DNA from: Hirudo medicinalis | Taxonomy: Eukaryota > Annelida > Clitellata > Hirudinida > Hirudinidae | Assembly: GCA_011800805.1 (NCBI GenBank) | Contig: MPNW01000175.1 | Coordinates: 125,341 to 145,250 of the forward strand | Direction of reading: 5' to 3' | Length of the DNA: 19,910 bases | Made by a program: the position numbers and the translations under genes | In this document: piece after piece, positions 7,589 to 16,309 of the stretch | How the letters are laid out: every line of letters begins with the position of its first letter | Position numbering within the stretch: position 1 is the stretch's first letter | Notes under the pieces: model-generated | Databases searched by the model: none | Seen by the model: only the letters and a program-made list of their open reading frames with translations | Told to the model about the DNA's origin: nothing

Positions 7589-10259
7589 CCATCACCAACA
7601 TCAACATCATCTTCATCATCATCATCATCATCATCGGCTGAAGTCATCATCGTCACCCCAACAATTAATATTGGTTTTTATAAATTAAATCTATTCGAAA
7701 TTCCATACAAATTATCAGCTATAATCCAATCCTCAAGAATTGTTTCAACATTCATTTGAACAAATTCTAGAGAACAAGGAAGCGATGACTTTCAGAGGCA
7801 GTTCACGGTCCAATGGCATCGCGTTCGCATCGTTGGCGCTCTTGGGAAATGCGCTACATAAATGGTCCCGTTGTCTTATAAAAGTATAATGCAATATTTT
7901 GTGTTCAAGGGGCATTTTATTCAAAAATATTTTTAAATAAAAATATTAATGAAACAATAAATAGAGTAATAAATTTAAATATTACGGCGATATATTCTTA
8001 AATAAATTATAAAACTTCAGTTTTATGATAAATATTCCATTAAATCGGACTAATCCATGACAAATTATTTGAAATTCATACAATCCTCAAGCATCCAGCA
8101 GGTAATTTTGCTGATGAAAAATCACTTCTTCCAAACGTTTACATCCATTTAATGTAAAAATAACAATTTGTAAAACAATAATGTAAAAATAACAATTTGT
8201 AAAACAATAATGTAAAAATAACAATTTGTAAAACAATAATGTAAAAATAACAATTTGTAAAACAATAATGTAAAAATAACAATTTAATGAGCAACTTTAT
8301 TTGATTCAATAACACGTAAAGATAATGAAATATTATTGACCACATCAACTCAAAAATTGAGATATTTGCAATTGACAAAATGTGAACGATTAAATTTTCC
8401 TTTCCACTTTCGAAAGTCTCCTCAAATTGGAAATTCCTTGGAGCGGTTCGGGAATTTCTGCGCTAAACTCGTCTTCCAATGTCTTGTCTTGTCTTGTCTT
8501 GAGCATGTTTGCCATTCTCTTTATGATCGTAGTCCTCATCGTCATCATTCTCGTTGGATTTAATCAAGATGAGACCAACAACGCATCGGAAGTATGTAAT
8601 TCGTATGATAAGAAACATCAAATAAAATTGAATCGTCTCCTTTTTACGACGACTTAACGTCGTGTTTTGTCGTTGTTTTGCAAGTATTACAACAACAGCA
8701 ACAACTGCATCGAAAGCAATCTTTTCAAATCAAAGTCATTAATCTCGTGTCCATCGAAATCTCCGAAAAGAATCAAATCAATTGAGAGGAATTGCCAAGG
8801 ATCACGAAAATAAAACATTTGTAAATGCTGGGTCCCTCGTGGGAAGTTGCTCTCATTTTGTATCAACAGCAGAATAAACAATTTTGATTGAACATTTCAG
8901 CATTTTGTGTGCGAATTTAATCAACAATTTCTTCACAAAGTAACGAACTAAAATGTCTTCAACTTTTACCATCAATAATAAAAAGATTTGAGATGAGAAC
9001 AATTCAGTTGTGTTTATGTGTTGGAAAGATGCATACGTAAAGATATCCAATTTTAACTGTAAATTTGAGATAAATTGCAAAAAATGTGCTTCCTTTTTAT
9101 TTCCACAGAGCCTCATCAAGGAATACGGCCACAGAAGACTCCACGAACTTGGTGCACGAAGGAAGAGAAACCTCAACGCAGAGTCAGGTGTTGTCAGTCA
9201 GTTGGTTGGGAACATCGTCGGTTTGAAGAAACCTTTGGCGAGCACTGATCCTGCTGTTGGTCAGAGTAATGGCAATAAAATCGAAAGTGAAACTGCATCT
9301 CAACAATTCTCAATTCCAAAAACATCTCACAAGGAAAGCTCGTCTTCGTTAAATGAATTTCCAGCCAAAAATGAAACCTACAACGTCCACCAACTGATGT
9401 CAGGTTTCGAAACAACTCAGCACGTCCAACAATCCTCCTGCAATCAGAAGACTTCGTCGAGAAAATCAAGTTATTCTGGAAGCAAGGACGATATTGTGAC
9501 TGACAAATCGGTGAAAGATGAAGAAATACGCCCCCTCACAAAAACAACAACTACCGATACACTGATCAGTAATGGTTCTTCGGTGCTTGCTTGTTTTATG
9601 TCAGAACCTGTGGGCTTGAATTGTGAAGCACCTCCGCTGACCAATCTCCACATCTTAACCCAGAAACCTTCTGCTCATCAATCCGGCGAACAAAACGAAA
9701 GAGAATCTCTCGATTCCTACCCTGAAATTTCGAAAAAAATGAGAAAAGCTTCGTTCGGGAATCAACTTTCAACTCAATCCGAAGATGTCGTCGTTCGTCC
9801 TTCGACACAATTGGAATTTGAGTCTAAAAATAGTTCTGTTTTCACGGAATGGGACAAAATAATACACAAACTAAGTAGCTTGGAAATGCCACCAACGAAA
9901 TGCGACCTCGCATCCTGGGAGAATCCATCAGATGTTGACGAACAAATGTTTCCGGTTGATGAACTTTCTTCAACTATTGCAGCGTGCATGAAACACTTTT
10001 TCGTGAGTTTAGTTCTTCAAAATGCCGAATTGAGAGTGAAACGACCAGTGTTTGGTCAAATAAATTCAATGTAGGTGGGAGTGACATTATTAAATTTTTT
10101 TTTTTTTTTCAGGAGTCGAGACTACAAAACCTGAAAACTCGTGTAACGCTCCTTGAAGCCGACAATTTGGCAAAATCTCAACAAATTCAAGTTTTGAATT
10201 CCATGCTTGAGCAGGTGTCCATAGAAAAGGAACTTTTAATTGTTGAATGCTTCAGATGA
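2261..10259 (+). CDS. Cngl: Cyclic-nucleotide-gated ion channel, CNG-like (CNGL/CNGA-related), 3' half
   Basis: This gene encodes the cytoplasmic half of a plasma-membrane cation channel opened by cAMP/cGMP. Six exons join in frame: 2261-2427 (start uncertain, 2261-2325), 2643-2797, 4553-4639, 5157-5253, 9109-10002 and 10113-10259, about 514 codons ending in TGA at 10257. All introns are GT-AG. The first exon gives the end of the C-linker ([20 protein letters not shown]). Exons 2-4 give the complete [23 protein letters not shown], then [12 protein letters not shown], then the phosphate-binding cassette with FGE at 4596-4604 and Arg-Thr-Ala at 5158-5166, then the C-helix [14 protein letters not shown]. 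Arg and Thr, which contact the cyclic phosphate in CNG channels, are both kept. Exon 5 is a 298-aa basic then Ser/Thr/Gln-rich tail with PKA-like sites RKSS and RKAS. The last exon has Leu/Ile/Val heptads, a likely coiled coil for subunit assembly. The S1-S6 and pore exons lie upstream of the window. The family call is firm; the CNGL subfamily call is likely, from the close agreement of the CNBD with that invertebrate group. Confidence 0.88.
2438..2533. repeat. (ATGG)n tetranucleotide tract next to a splice donor
   Basis: Imperfect then perfect ATGG/GGAT repeats begin within about 10 nt of the first exon's donor (GTGGAA at 2428) and fill almost half of the 215-nt intron. Confidence 0.93.
3604..3736. 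repeat. (GAY)n trinucleotide tract
   Basis: A mixed GAT/GAC repeat with a few interruptions. It reads as poly-Asp on + and poly-Ser on -, and is intronic, so neither frame is a gene. Confidence 0.95.
3891..3996. repeat. (GAT/GAC)n trinucleotide tract
   Basis: A second GAY tract about 150 nt from the previous one, with alternating GAT GAC dimers giving a 6-nt period (GATGAC). Intronic. Confidence 0.95.
4418..4542. repeat. Imperfect AT-rich tandem repeats before an acceptor
   Basis: Repeated AATAATTGTTTTAA and AATAAATGTTTT words alternate for about 125 nt and end about 10 nt before the acceptor at 4552. They supply the U-rich tract for that splice site. Confidence 0.7.
4640..5156. other. Channel intron (exons 3 to 4), 517 nt
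   Basis: Almost pure A/T sequence with many short TAAT/ATTA words and no coding sequence. The donor is GTTGCA and the acceptor ATCAG. Joining completes the Lys codon before Arg-Thr-Ala-Asp of the phosphate-binding cassette. Confidence 0.85.
5261..5382. repeat. (GAT)n tract directly after a splice donor
   Basis: GAT/GAC/GGT triplets begin within 10 nt of the exon-4 donor (GTGGGT at 5254) and stay in the exon's reading frame until TAA at 5383. If the intron is kept, the channel would gain 43 mostly acidic residues. Confidence 0.95.
5371..5625. repeat. Perfect 127-bp direct duplication around a single N
   Basis: Positions 5371-5497 and 5499-5625 are identical base for base, with one N at 5498 between them. 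This is the pattern left when two contig ends that overlap are placed side by side with a minimal gap. It is most likely an assembly artefact at a GAT microsatellite, not a biological duplication. Confidence 0.95.
5727..5732 (+). terminator. Possible intronic poly(A) signal
   Basis: AATAAA lies 342 nt past the in-frame TAA that would end an intron-retained channel transcript. It could serve a short isoform, but in AT-rich DNA it may be chance. Confidence 0.25.
7350..7412. repeat. Two-copy 35-nt imperfect repeat
   Basis: AATCATGTCATAATCTCAAG and a near-identical copy start 35 nt apart in the 3' UTR part of the LINE fossil. Confidence 0.8.
7498..7636. repeat. (ATC)n trinucleotide tract
   Basis: Long TCA/TCG/TCT triplet tract, the complement of the GAT tracts elsewhere in this gene, with a perfect stretch at about 7539-7587. 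All frames through it are low-complexity artefacts. Confidence 0.95.
8150..8285. repeat. 29-nt minisatellite, 4.7 copies
   Basis: Four perfect copies of a 29-nt unit (begins TAATGTAAAAATAACAATTT, ends GTAAAACAA) start at 8150, 8179, 8208 and 8237. A fifth copy stops after 20 nt. There is no sequence divergence between copies, so expansion was recent or is ongoing. Confidence 0.95.
8481..8501. repeat. (GTCTT)4 pentanucleotide tract
   Basis: Four GTCTT units followed by G, inside the large channel intron. Confidence 0.9.
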
Positions 10260-10618
10260 ATAATATCGCATTTATTAATGATATTTAATGTGCCACTTTT
10301 GGTTTAGTCACCGCTCCAGTATTCACCATGTTTGTGTTGGTTTCTTTTGGTGTTCCATCTCAGATTCAATGCTTCTCTCACTCTCCTTAAAAAAATCAAA
10401 ATTAGATCACTCCTCCGAGAGGAATAGAACATAAAAATTTGTTTGACCAAATGTGTTTTTTTTTTAAATTTGAATTTAAATGACTTAATTTTAGAAGAAC
10501 TGAATACAGGTATCTATTTTTGATTTAATAATTTATGAATCTTAAATGTTCGCTAGCCGAAAGTATGTTCTTTTTTATTCGCGACTACATTCTGCTTTCT
10601 TCACAACCATTCCTTTCC

Positions 10619-10624
10619 AATAAA
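10619..10624 (+). terminator. Candidate poly(A) signal of the channel gene
   Basis: AATAAA about 360 nt past the channel stop, the first canonical hexamer I find downstream. The cleavage site is not visible. Confidence 0.5.
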
Positions 10625-10681
10625 TCTTCCATCGCTAGTGCAAACACAACATTGTTTTGAGTTGTAAACATGTGCAACTTA

Positions 10682-10719
10682 ATCAATAATTAATCAATAA
10701 TTAATCAATATTGATTAAT
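10682..10719. repeat. TTAATCAATAA repeats ending in a 20-bp palindrome
   Basis: The word AATCAATAATTA is repeated in tandem and leads into ATTAATCAATATTGATTAAT (10700-10719), which equals its own reverse complement. TAAT/ATTA cores of this kind suit homeodomain proteins, but could equally be AT-rich chance. Confidence 0.7.
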
Positions 10720-10780
10720 CATTAATAACATCAATCATTTTTTGCAGAAAATGAATGAAGCTGACGATGGCCAGCCATCG

Positions 10781-10788
10781 TGACGTCA
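10781..10788. promoter_or_regulatory. CRE/ATF palindrome TGACGTCA
   Basis: A perfect CREB/ATF octamer about 450 nt upstream of the RRP36 start. The same octamer occurs at 16711 and 18790. Function is unproven. Confidence 0.3.
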
Positions 10789-11153
10789 ATAAAATGAAAT
10801 TTTCAAGGATCGTGCCTATTACAACATCTTTCCTTATCTCGTCAGCCAGATGTCTGAAATTTAACCTGCTTAACCAGCTAATTTCTTGACAGTGCACTTA
10901 AGGAGAACTCATTCAGCGATGAAAATTTCAATGTTTGCAAACTGTCCAATTTAAGCCGAAGAATATATTTCTTAACGTCAGATTACCTGATTAAATGTTT
11001 TCAGCTTTAAATCTCATTAATTTATTGAATCCTGTATGTGTGACTTTTGGATATTTTAGTACTAAGACATTTATAACAAGCTAATGGTAATTAAAAAGAA
11101 AAAGAAATTATCAAACAAGTCGAAATACAATGTAAGTTGTAAAATAATCATTG

Positions 11154-11161
11154 TATATAAA
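11154..11161 (+). promoter_or_regulatory. TATA-like element upstream of RRP36
   Basis: TATATAAA lies 74 nt before the chosen ATG of RRP36, at a workable distance for a short 5' UTR. The surrounding DNA is AT-rich and housekeeping genes often lack TATA boxes, so this is tentative. Confidence 0.25.
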
Positions 11162-11234
11162 CAAATGTGCAGCGAGCGATAACTGCGTTCTGCGGTTCAA
11201 CAATTTATTTAGAATTTTGTTACTAGACTTCAAA

Positions 11235-13795
11235 ATGCCTAAACTCAAAAATAATAAAATGGATGCAGATAGCGATGTTATATCAGATGAGGAACGTCGT
11301 TCCTCAAATGAACAAATGGAAACAAATGAGAACAGCGAGGTAACGAGATGATTTCTTGTAGGAAATTCTTAGAGTTCATTATCTTTTGCCGGTTAATCGA
11401 ATTGTGTCTGACATGAATTCCATCATGCAAACAAACCATCAACTCGAAATAACTTCAAGAACCTCAAAATGAGCAGATCTGCTTCTAACGATGGAAGAAT
11501 GATTTCTTATAACGATGTGTGAAATGATGTTGCAATATGTGTCCGCATCGTAATGTGTCTCACCAATTTTAAAATAATTTGATGATTAATTTTTTTCGAT
11601 TGTTGATTTAGTTTTGATTTTGTAGACATTCTTCAACGATGGTCAGTACTGCCTCATGGTAAATAAATTGTCACTTATGAGTTTTATAATCAAAATAACT
11701 TGCAAACTCCAGAACTTTCCAATGTGACATTCAAAGATATGTTGGCTCTGCAAGCTAATCTAGGAACCAAAGTGTGAGTGGCAATTTTGAATGTTAAACT
11801 CTTGATATTCAGCATCTCACAGCTTGGTCTAACAAACAATTAACTGCGATGAGATGTTACAAAGAAGAATTGGAGAAGAAGATAAAGCACTTTAGAAGCA
11901 AATTTTGGACAAAAATCAAGAATACTTTTGAATTCTTAAGTATTGATGAATGAGTTTATGGCGGCAAAGAGCCATTCATCATGCATCCCCTAATTTCTCC
12001 CGAATTTTTAAGTAGTTGCAAATATGTTTGCTCTCCATAAAAATAACCACGCAATCAAGAAGCATGTTTTCTGCAGTGGTTACCTTTTTTGAAGCAAATC
12101 TTTCTTGATTAACTAGATTAAAAACATTTGGCAAGTCTGGTGAATATTGAAACTGAAAATAGAAATTTTGAAATTGCCTTAAAGTCAAAATGTTTATTTT
12201 TTCTAATTGTTGTATTCTAAGTTATTCTTATAAATAAGTTATTGTTATTACATTTTCCAGAATAAATTACAAATAAAACATGTTGATGAAGTGGAAGATA
12301 ATGTGTAATTTACTGATGACATGTTGTGATGCTTTAATTATTTGAATTATAATTTCCTTCATTAAAATGTCAAATTATTTACTTTCTCTTTCAAATCCAC
12401 ATCACAGTTTCAATGCCACTGCATTCAAAAGCACCAAAGAAAAGTCAGAGTCGCTCCACACTTCGGCGAGCGAGAAGAGTAAAAACAGGTTAAAAAATCA
12501 CAAATGACTGATAACTGAATTATTGAGGAGGGTGTAACTATAATAAATCACACAAAAAACTTTTCAATTGCTGTAAATCAAGAAATTTTATTTCTCGAAA
12601 ATGTACTGTTTCCGATTTGAAATGAAGAGGTTCCGACCTCATCAATCTTTAGACCGCAGGAAATTTCATCAAAAGTTCGACCGAAACCAAGTTTCAAGGC
12701 TCCCAAAGAAACACAGGTGAGCTTAGCAGGAGTAATTAAATTTCACTTGATTTGCATTATTTTGTGTCATGCTTGGCTTTTGTCTCGTTGCAGAGATTTT
12801 CTGAGACTAGAATCTATTAAGTGCAATTATATTTTCTAAACGCGACATCCGACTCGGCACGTCACGAGGATTGACAGAATGACGACGACGATGATGATGA
12901 TGATTGACATGCTTTACTGAATTACAACAAACATCTGATTGAATGTGCACTTTCGATCTCAGAAATCAAGAGACCCGAGGTTCGAAGAAGCGGCCGGAGA
13001 GTTCAGCAGGAGTCATTTCGACCGGTCGTACTCCTTCCTGGACGACGTTCGCAAACACGAGATGCAGGTCCGAACGGCTCGTTTATTGTCATCATTTATT
13101 ATCTTATTGTCGTGTCGAACCTGTCGTGTCAACAATTTAAATCGTGCAATCCTTCATTAAGAAGTTTGTGTCGCTCGGTGATGTCATGAATTCGTAGTTC
13201 GTGACGTTCGAGGTAAAACGTCTCGCTCGGTCGGGTTTCGTCGCGTCGTAAACACAGTCATTTCTTCGATCGACAGAAAATCAAGACGCTTTTAAAGAAA
13301 GAAAAGAATCCAGTTGAGAAGAAAAAGATGCAAAAGTTGCTCAAAAGCATGGTGGGCTATTCGTGTTTCATTAGAAGTTATAAAATTTTCTAGTTTTTTG
13401 TCGATCGATTGTTGAACTCGTGTCGACGAAGCTGCAAAACCGAGTGACTTCGACTTCTCCACCAGAACGATCGCGAGAAGAGCAAGCAGCAGAAGTTAAT
13501 GGAGCTTGAAAGGGAAAAGGAGAGGAGGAAGATGGAAAAAGAAAAAATATTGAAAGGAAAAGCCCCCTTCTATCTGAAGTCGTGTTGGTATCGAGCGGAT
13601 TCTTTTTCATTGGTTTCCAAGGCAACGTGGATTCAATCATTTTGCCTGTTTTCAATCATTCCAGCCACAAAGATGAAGATGGAGAGGGAAGAGAAAATGA
13701 AGTCTTTGGAGGAAAGTGGGAGGTTGAAGAAGTACCTGCTGACAAAGGAGAAGAAACGCCTCGCCAAAGAGGGAAGACATGTTGTGAATCTGTAA
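11235..13795 (+). CDS. RRP36: Ribosomal RNA processing protein 36
   Basis: RRP36 acts in the nucleolus as part of the 90S/SSU processome and is needed for early pre-rRNA cleavages that release 18S rRNA. Nine exons join in frame: 11235-11339, 11626-11641, 11713-11773, 12408-12488, 12653-12716, 12963-13067, 13277-13351, 13466-13583 and 13665-13795. They give 251 aa plus TAA, near the usual length of about 250-260 aa. All introns are GT-AG and short. Residues 1-40 are acidic and polar. Residues 41-61 hold the conserved TFKDMLALQANLGTK helix. Residues 88-100 read RPQEISSKVRPKP. Residues 112-141 hold the family signature RDPRFEEAAGEF and FDRSYSFLDDVRKHE. Residues 145-209 are a Lys/Glu-rich helix ending KGKAPFYLKS. 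Residues 210-251 are the basic tail SLEESGRLKKYLLTKEKKRL. The start is the Met before PKLKNN; an upstream in-frame extension looks like 5' UTR. The second exon is only 16 nt but is needed to keep frame. Confidence 0.93.
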
Positions 13796-13824
13796 ACTTT
13801 CATCATTTGTTACTTCCGCCTGGA

Positions 13825-13830
13825 AATAAA
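13825..13830 (+). terminator. Poly(A) signal of RRP36
   Basis: AATAAA 30 nt after the RRP36 stop codon, implying a very short 3' UTR. Confidence 0.65.
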
Positions 13831-15900
13831 GGCATCCGAAATGCATCTCATGTCCGCATTTTTTTCCTTCTCCAGCGTAGCATGGAAGGAGGGCGTCTTA
13901 AAGATGGCCTTCTTTTTGTTGGACCCTCTCAACTTCATAAATAGCTCTGCTCCTAATAGAATTATAGCTGGTCTTCTTCGACGAGTAAGATGACTCGGAA
14001 GAATATCGGTGCATAAATCCATGCTTCTGGAAGCTTGGATGCGCTTTGATGCTGAGAATTATCCTCGCGATGTCGGTAGATGAAGGCGGGAAGAAGTTGT
14101 GACTCAATTGTCGTCTGCTGTGATCGAAACGATTGGTTCGACTAATTACCGCTCGATTTATCAACCGATCTGACCCGATATCTGACCAAGCGATAGCTTA
14201 ATACTGTTGAGGATTTGGATATAATTATGAATAAAAACTATTTTTATTTTCATACCGAGCTTTTAAATTATAAAGGAAAGCACAAGTTATAAGTTGAACT
14301 TGTGGAATGCTGGATGGATAGACGGTCGGATTGATGGATGGATGGATCCTAGCGCTTTTAGTTAGAATATCGGGGAGAGCCCCTGGGGTCCGGGGCATTT
14401 CCGTTGCAATTAAAGATGCGATGGTTCAAAATACGTCGCATAATAGCTCAGTTGATGCAGAGCGGAAGAGAACTTTTAGGAGGAGCAAGACATGCATTCA
14501 TTCCGGTTGACAAGGCTCTGTGACGCGTGTGTCACTATGTTTTCCACTGCTCGTCATGTGCAGAGTCAGAAGATAATCTGCTGTCAGAGAGCTCACCGTT
14601 GAGCGTGAATATGTTCGAAGAACGGATTTTTTGGTCTTAGAAATAAAATTGTTATATCCGCCCTCAATGAAAATCCCGCTGAAATTCCAGGTCAGTGTCT
14701 AGGTGAATTTATTATTAATTATTTTCTCACGTCCGATAAATTTTACTGGTGTTAGGAATGCTACCGATGATAATTACATAAAAAAAACCATAGCTAGCCA
14801 TTTTGGAAATCGTGAAATGATTAACTGGCCAGTTCCTGGAAATGAATGCTGAACACATGGAAGAGGAGGCGATGTATGCTGGTGTGTGTTGACGGAAGGA
14901 GCATCACTTGGAAAGTATTTAAAGACTTCCAGAAGATACCTTGCCTCGCTTGAGTGATGTTTCCATGAAGCATGCAATTCAATACTTGTCTGACAAGGTC
15001 CAAGCGATTGAAGGTTGACTGGCCTTAAATTAAAAATTATATAGGTGAAGCTAATTGCAATCATAAATATATCTCTATTAAATTACATCGACAGAGTATA
15101 ATTTTTAAATTGCATTTTAATTAAATTTTAATTAAAGTTATCGTTCTTCGGTAAGCTACGTCATACAGTCTTCAGACAGACTTAGCGTGGATTACCAAAT
15201 AAACAGTTTCTTTTGTCTCCAGCAAGTGAGAAGAGTAACCAGATGAAGGTTAGTTGAGCCTCAAACAATCCATCTTTAGAGTTTGTTTATTGCTTCCAAC
15301 GCTGGCTCAGAATTAAAACCAATCTTGCTCGGGTCCTTACCCCTCCCTCCTCCTCCTCCATTGTGACCCTCGGGTGAAGGTGACCTTTCGTCATCAATCA
15401 TCGAAGCATAAGCCTTGAATGATGGCAAGATAGAATCTTTAACTGAAGACGAATTACTATGTGCCTCCCATGTTGGGACATTCCATCGGGGAGGAGTGAT
15501 GCGATGTTCTAACAAAAGGTGGAGAGGAGATTCCAGTCTGCTATTCTCAGAAGGCTTAAGGGGTTGGCACCGTGTGAATGTCTGGGATTTTAAGCTTTAT
15601 GCACGTGTGAGATGTTTTCAGGTTAATTGTCTTCTCTGGCCTGGGGCTGGGGAAGTTTTCAAGTCTTCTGAGTTGACGGCAATTAAGTCTGAAATGATTG
15701 GTGAACAATTCGAATAAATAACGTGGTTAATTTGTGCTAAAATGATTATAATTCACTTGGAGCGAGTGGGCATTCGTGCTTTGTGAATGTGGCATTTAAA
15801 ACCTTCACCGATGAAAATAAGGATCTTTATTTATAAATTGTTCTTAAGAGGTAGGTGCCTATTTCGTGAGTGCAGAAGCAATGTTGTCCGACAAACACAG
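13831..15900. other. Intergenic region, no recognised gene
   Basis: No frame shows a domain I know. Minus-strand open frames at 13898-14164 (88 codons, Ser/Arg-rich) and 15276-15515 (79 codons, with a Gly run) and a + frame at 15415-15717 (100 codons) are unremarkable in composition and have no splice or domain support. A short GGAT tract lies at about 14312-14347. A GC-rich patch at about 14373-14402 stands out from the AT-rich surroundings. Confidence 0.5.
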
Positions 15901-15906
15901 TCGCAA

Positions 15907-16033
15907 ATGGATGAATGGATGAATTAATGGATGGATGAATGGATGAATTAATGGATGGATGGATGGATGAATTAATGGATGGATGAATGGATGAATTAAT
16001 GGATGGATGGATGAATGGATGAATTAATGGATG
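15907..16033. repeat. GGAT-based minisatellite with GAATTAATGGAT higher-order unit
   Basis: Blocks of GAATGGATGAATTAATGGAT alternate with one to three extra GGAT units. GAATTAATGGATG recurs five times at irregular 24-32 nt spacing, so the array has a higher-order structure built from a tetranucleotide. Confidence 0.9.
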
Positions 16034-16132
16034 TTATTCAATGAAGGACGCAGTATCAGAGACCTTTCTTACATGTTGATGTTATTTAAGCGAGATTATT
16101 TTGTGATTACATAATGAATGAGTTTCAATTAA

Positions 16133-16309
16133 ATGCGGCAAATAAGAAATAAACGGAACGTTACGACTAAATATTTTGTTTGTCCTGGAGAACTGGAGCA
16201 AGAATTAAAGAAAGCTTCAATGACTTTCCGATCTCGAGATAAGGACATGTTGTTTATTGGTCGTTTCAGACAGAAGCTCTCTTCTGCCACAAAAAAAAAT
16301 CAAAAATAA
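16133..16309 (+). CDS. Hypothetical 58-aa basic small ORF
   Basis: ATG at 16133 opens a 58-codon frame ending TAA at 16307. The product starts MRQIRNKRNVTTKYF, contains FRSRDKDMLFIGRFRQKL and ends in a Lys/Asn tail. It is rich in Lys/Arg, has no signal peptide or membrane segment, and matches nothing I recognise. A frame of this length in AT-rich DNA is a little unusual but may be chance. No promoter or splice support is visible. Confidence 0.12.
   Translation: MRQIRNKRNVTTKYFVCPGELEQELKKASMTFRSRDKDMLFIGRFRQKLSSATKKNQK

Larger units (their letters stand above)
5930..7862 (+). mobile_element. L2/CR1-like non-LTR retrotransposon fossil, sense, 5'-truncated
   Basis: Conceptual frames match a LINE ORF2 from the RT entry region to the C-terminus, spread over at least four frame changes. 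5948-6289 has [18 protein letters not shown] and [19 protein letters not shown]. About 6340-6440 has [14 protein letters not shown] and [11 protein letters not shown]. About 6551-6720 has [19 protein letters not shown]. 6781-6792 has the catalytic box as Tyr-Ala-Asp-Val. About 6905-7325 has [16 protein letters not shown] sequence, [11 protein letters not shown] and [10 protein letters not shown]. The second Asp of the catalytic box is Val, and stops interrupt the frames, so it is inactive. The endonuclease part is absent. The 3' limit near 7862 rests on a GCGCTACATAAATG motif like the 3' ends of related elements (inference). It is GC-richer than its surroundings. Confidence 0.85.
5254..9108. 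other. Channel intron (exons 4 to 5), 3855 nt
   Basis: The largest intron in the window. It contains the GAT tract, the N-flanking duplication, an AATAAA at 5727-5732, a sense LINE fossil, an ATC tract, a 29-nt minisatellite and a TCTTG tract. About 8290-9100 has nothing I can name. The acceptor is TTTATTTCCACAG, before Ser-Leu-Ile-Lys. Confidence 0.85.
10260..11234. other. Channel 3' UTR and intergenic DNA before RRP36
   Basis: After the channel stop the sequence is AT-rich non-coding DNA. It contains an AATAAA at 10619, TTAATCAATAA tandem words with a palindrome at 10700-10719, a perfect CRE octamer at 10781 and a TATA-like element at 11154. No additional gene is seen. Confidence 0.7.

Noticed and set aside
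7445..7759. Long open frames through the ATC tract on both strands
   Set aside because: Same microsatellite effect; no non-repetitive coding sequence is attached.
8150..8285. CRISPR-like regular repeats
   Set aside because: The 29-nt units abut directly with no spacers, and the DNA is animal nuclear; it is a minisatellite.
8427..8657. Open frame with a membrane-like segment ([18 protein letters not shown])
   Set aside because: The hydrophobic run arises from degenerate ATC/GTC triplets inside the channel intron, and no acceptor or homologue supports it.
13861..13944. Acceptor-like TTTCCTTCTCCAG with a following open frame downstream of RRP36
   Set aside because: RRP36 already ends with its expected basic C-terminus at 13795 and has a poly(A) signal at 13825; the extra segment adds nothing recognisable.
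14445..14530. tRNA-like A-box (TAGCTCAGTTGATGCAGAGC)
   Set aside because: No matching B-box with GGTTCGA at the right distance and no cloverleaf arms; at most a degenerate SINE-like trace.
15218..15258. Acceptor (TTTTGTCTCCAG), 26-nt segment and GTTAGT donor resembling a microexon
   Set aside because: The segment loosely resembles part of RRP36 exon 4 (SEKS) but lies beyond the end of that gene and fits no transcript model.
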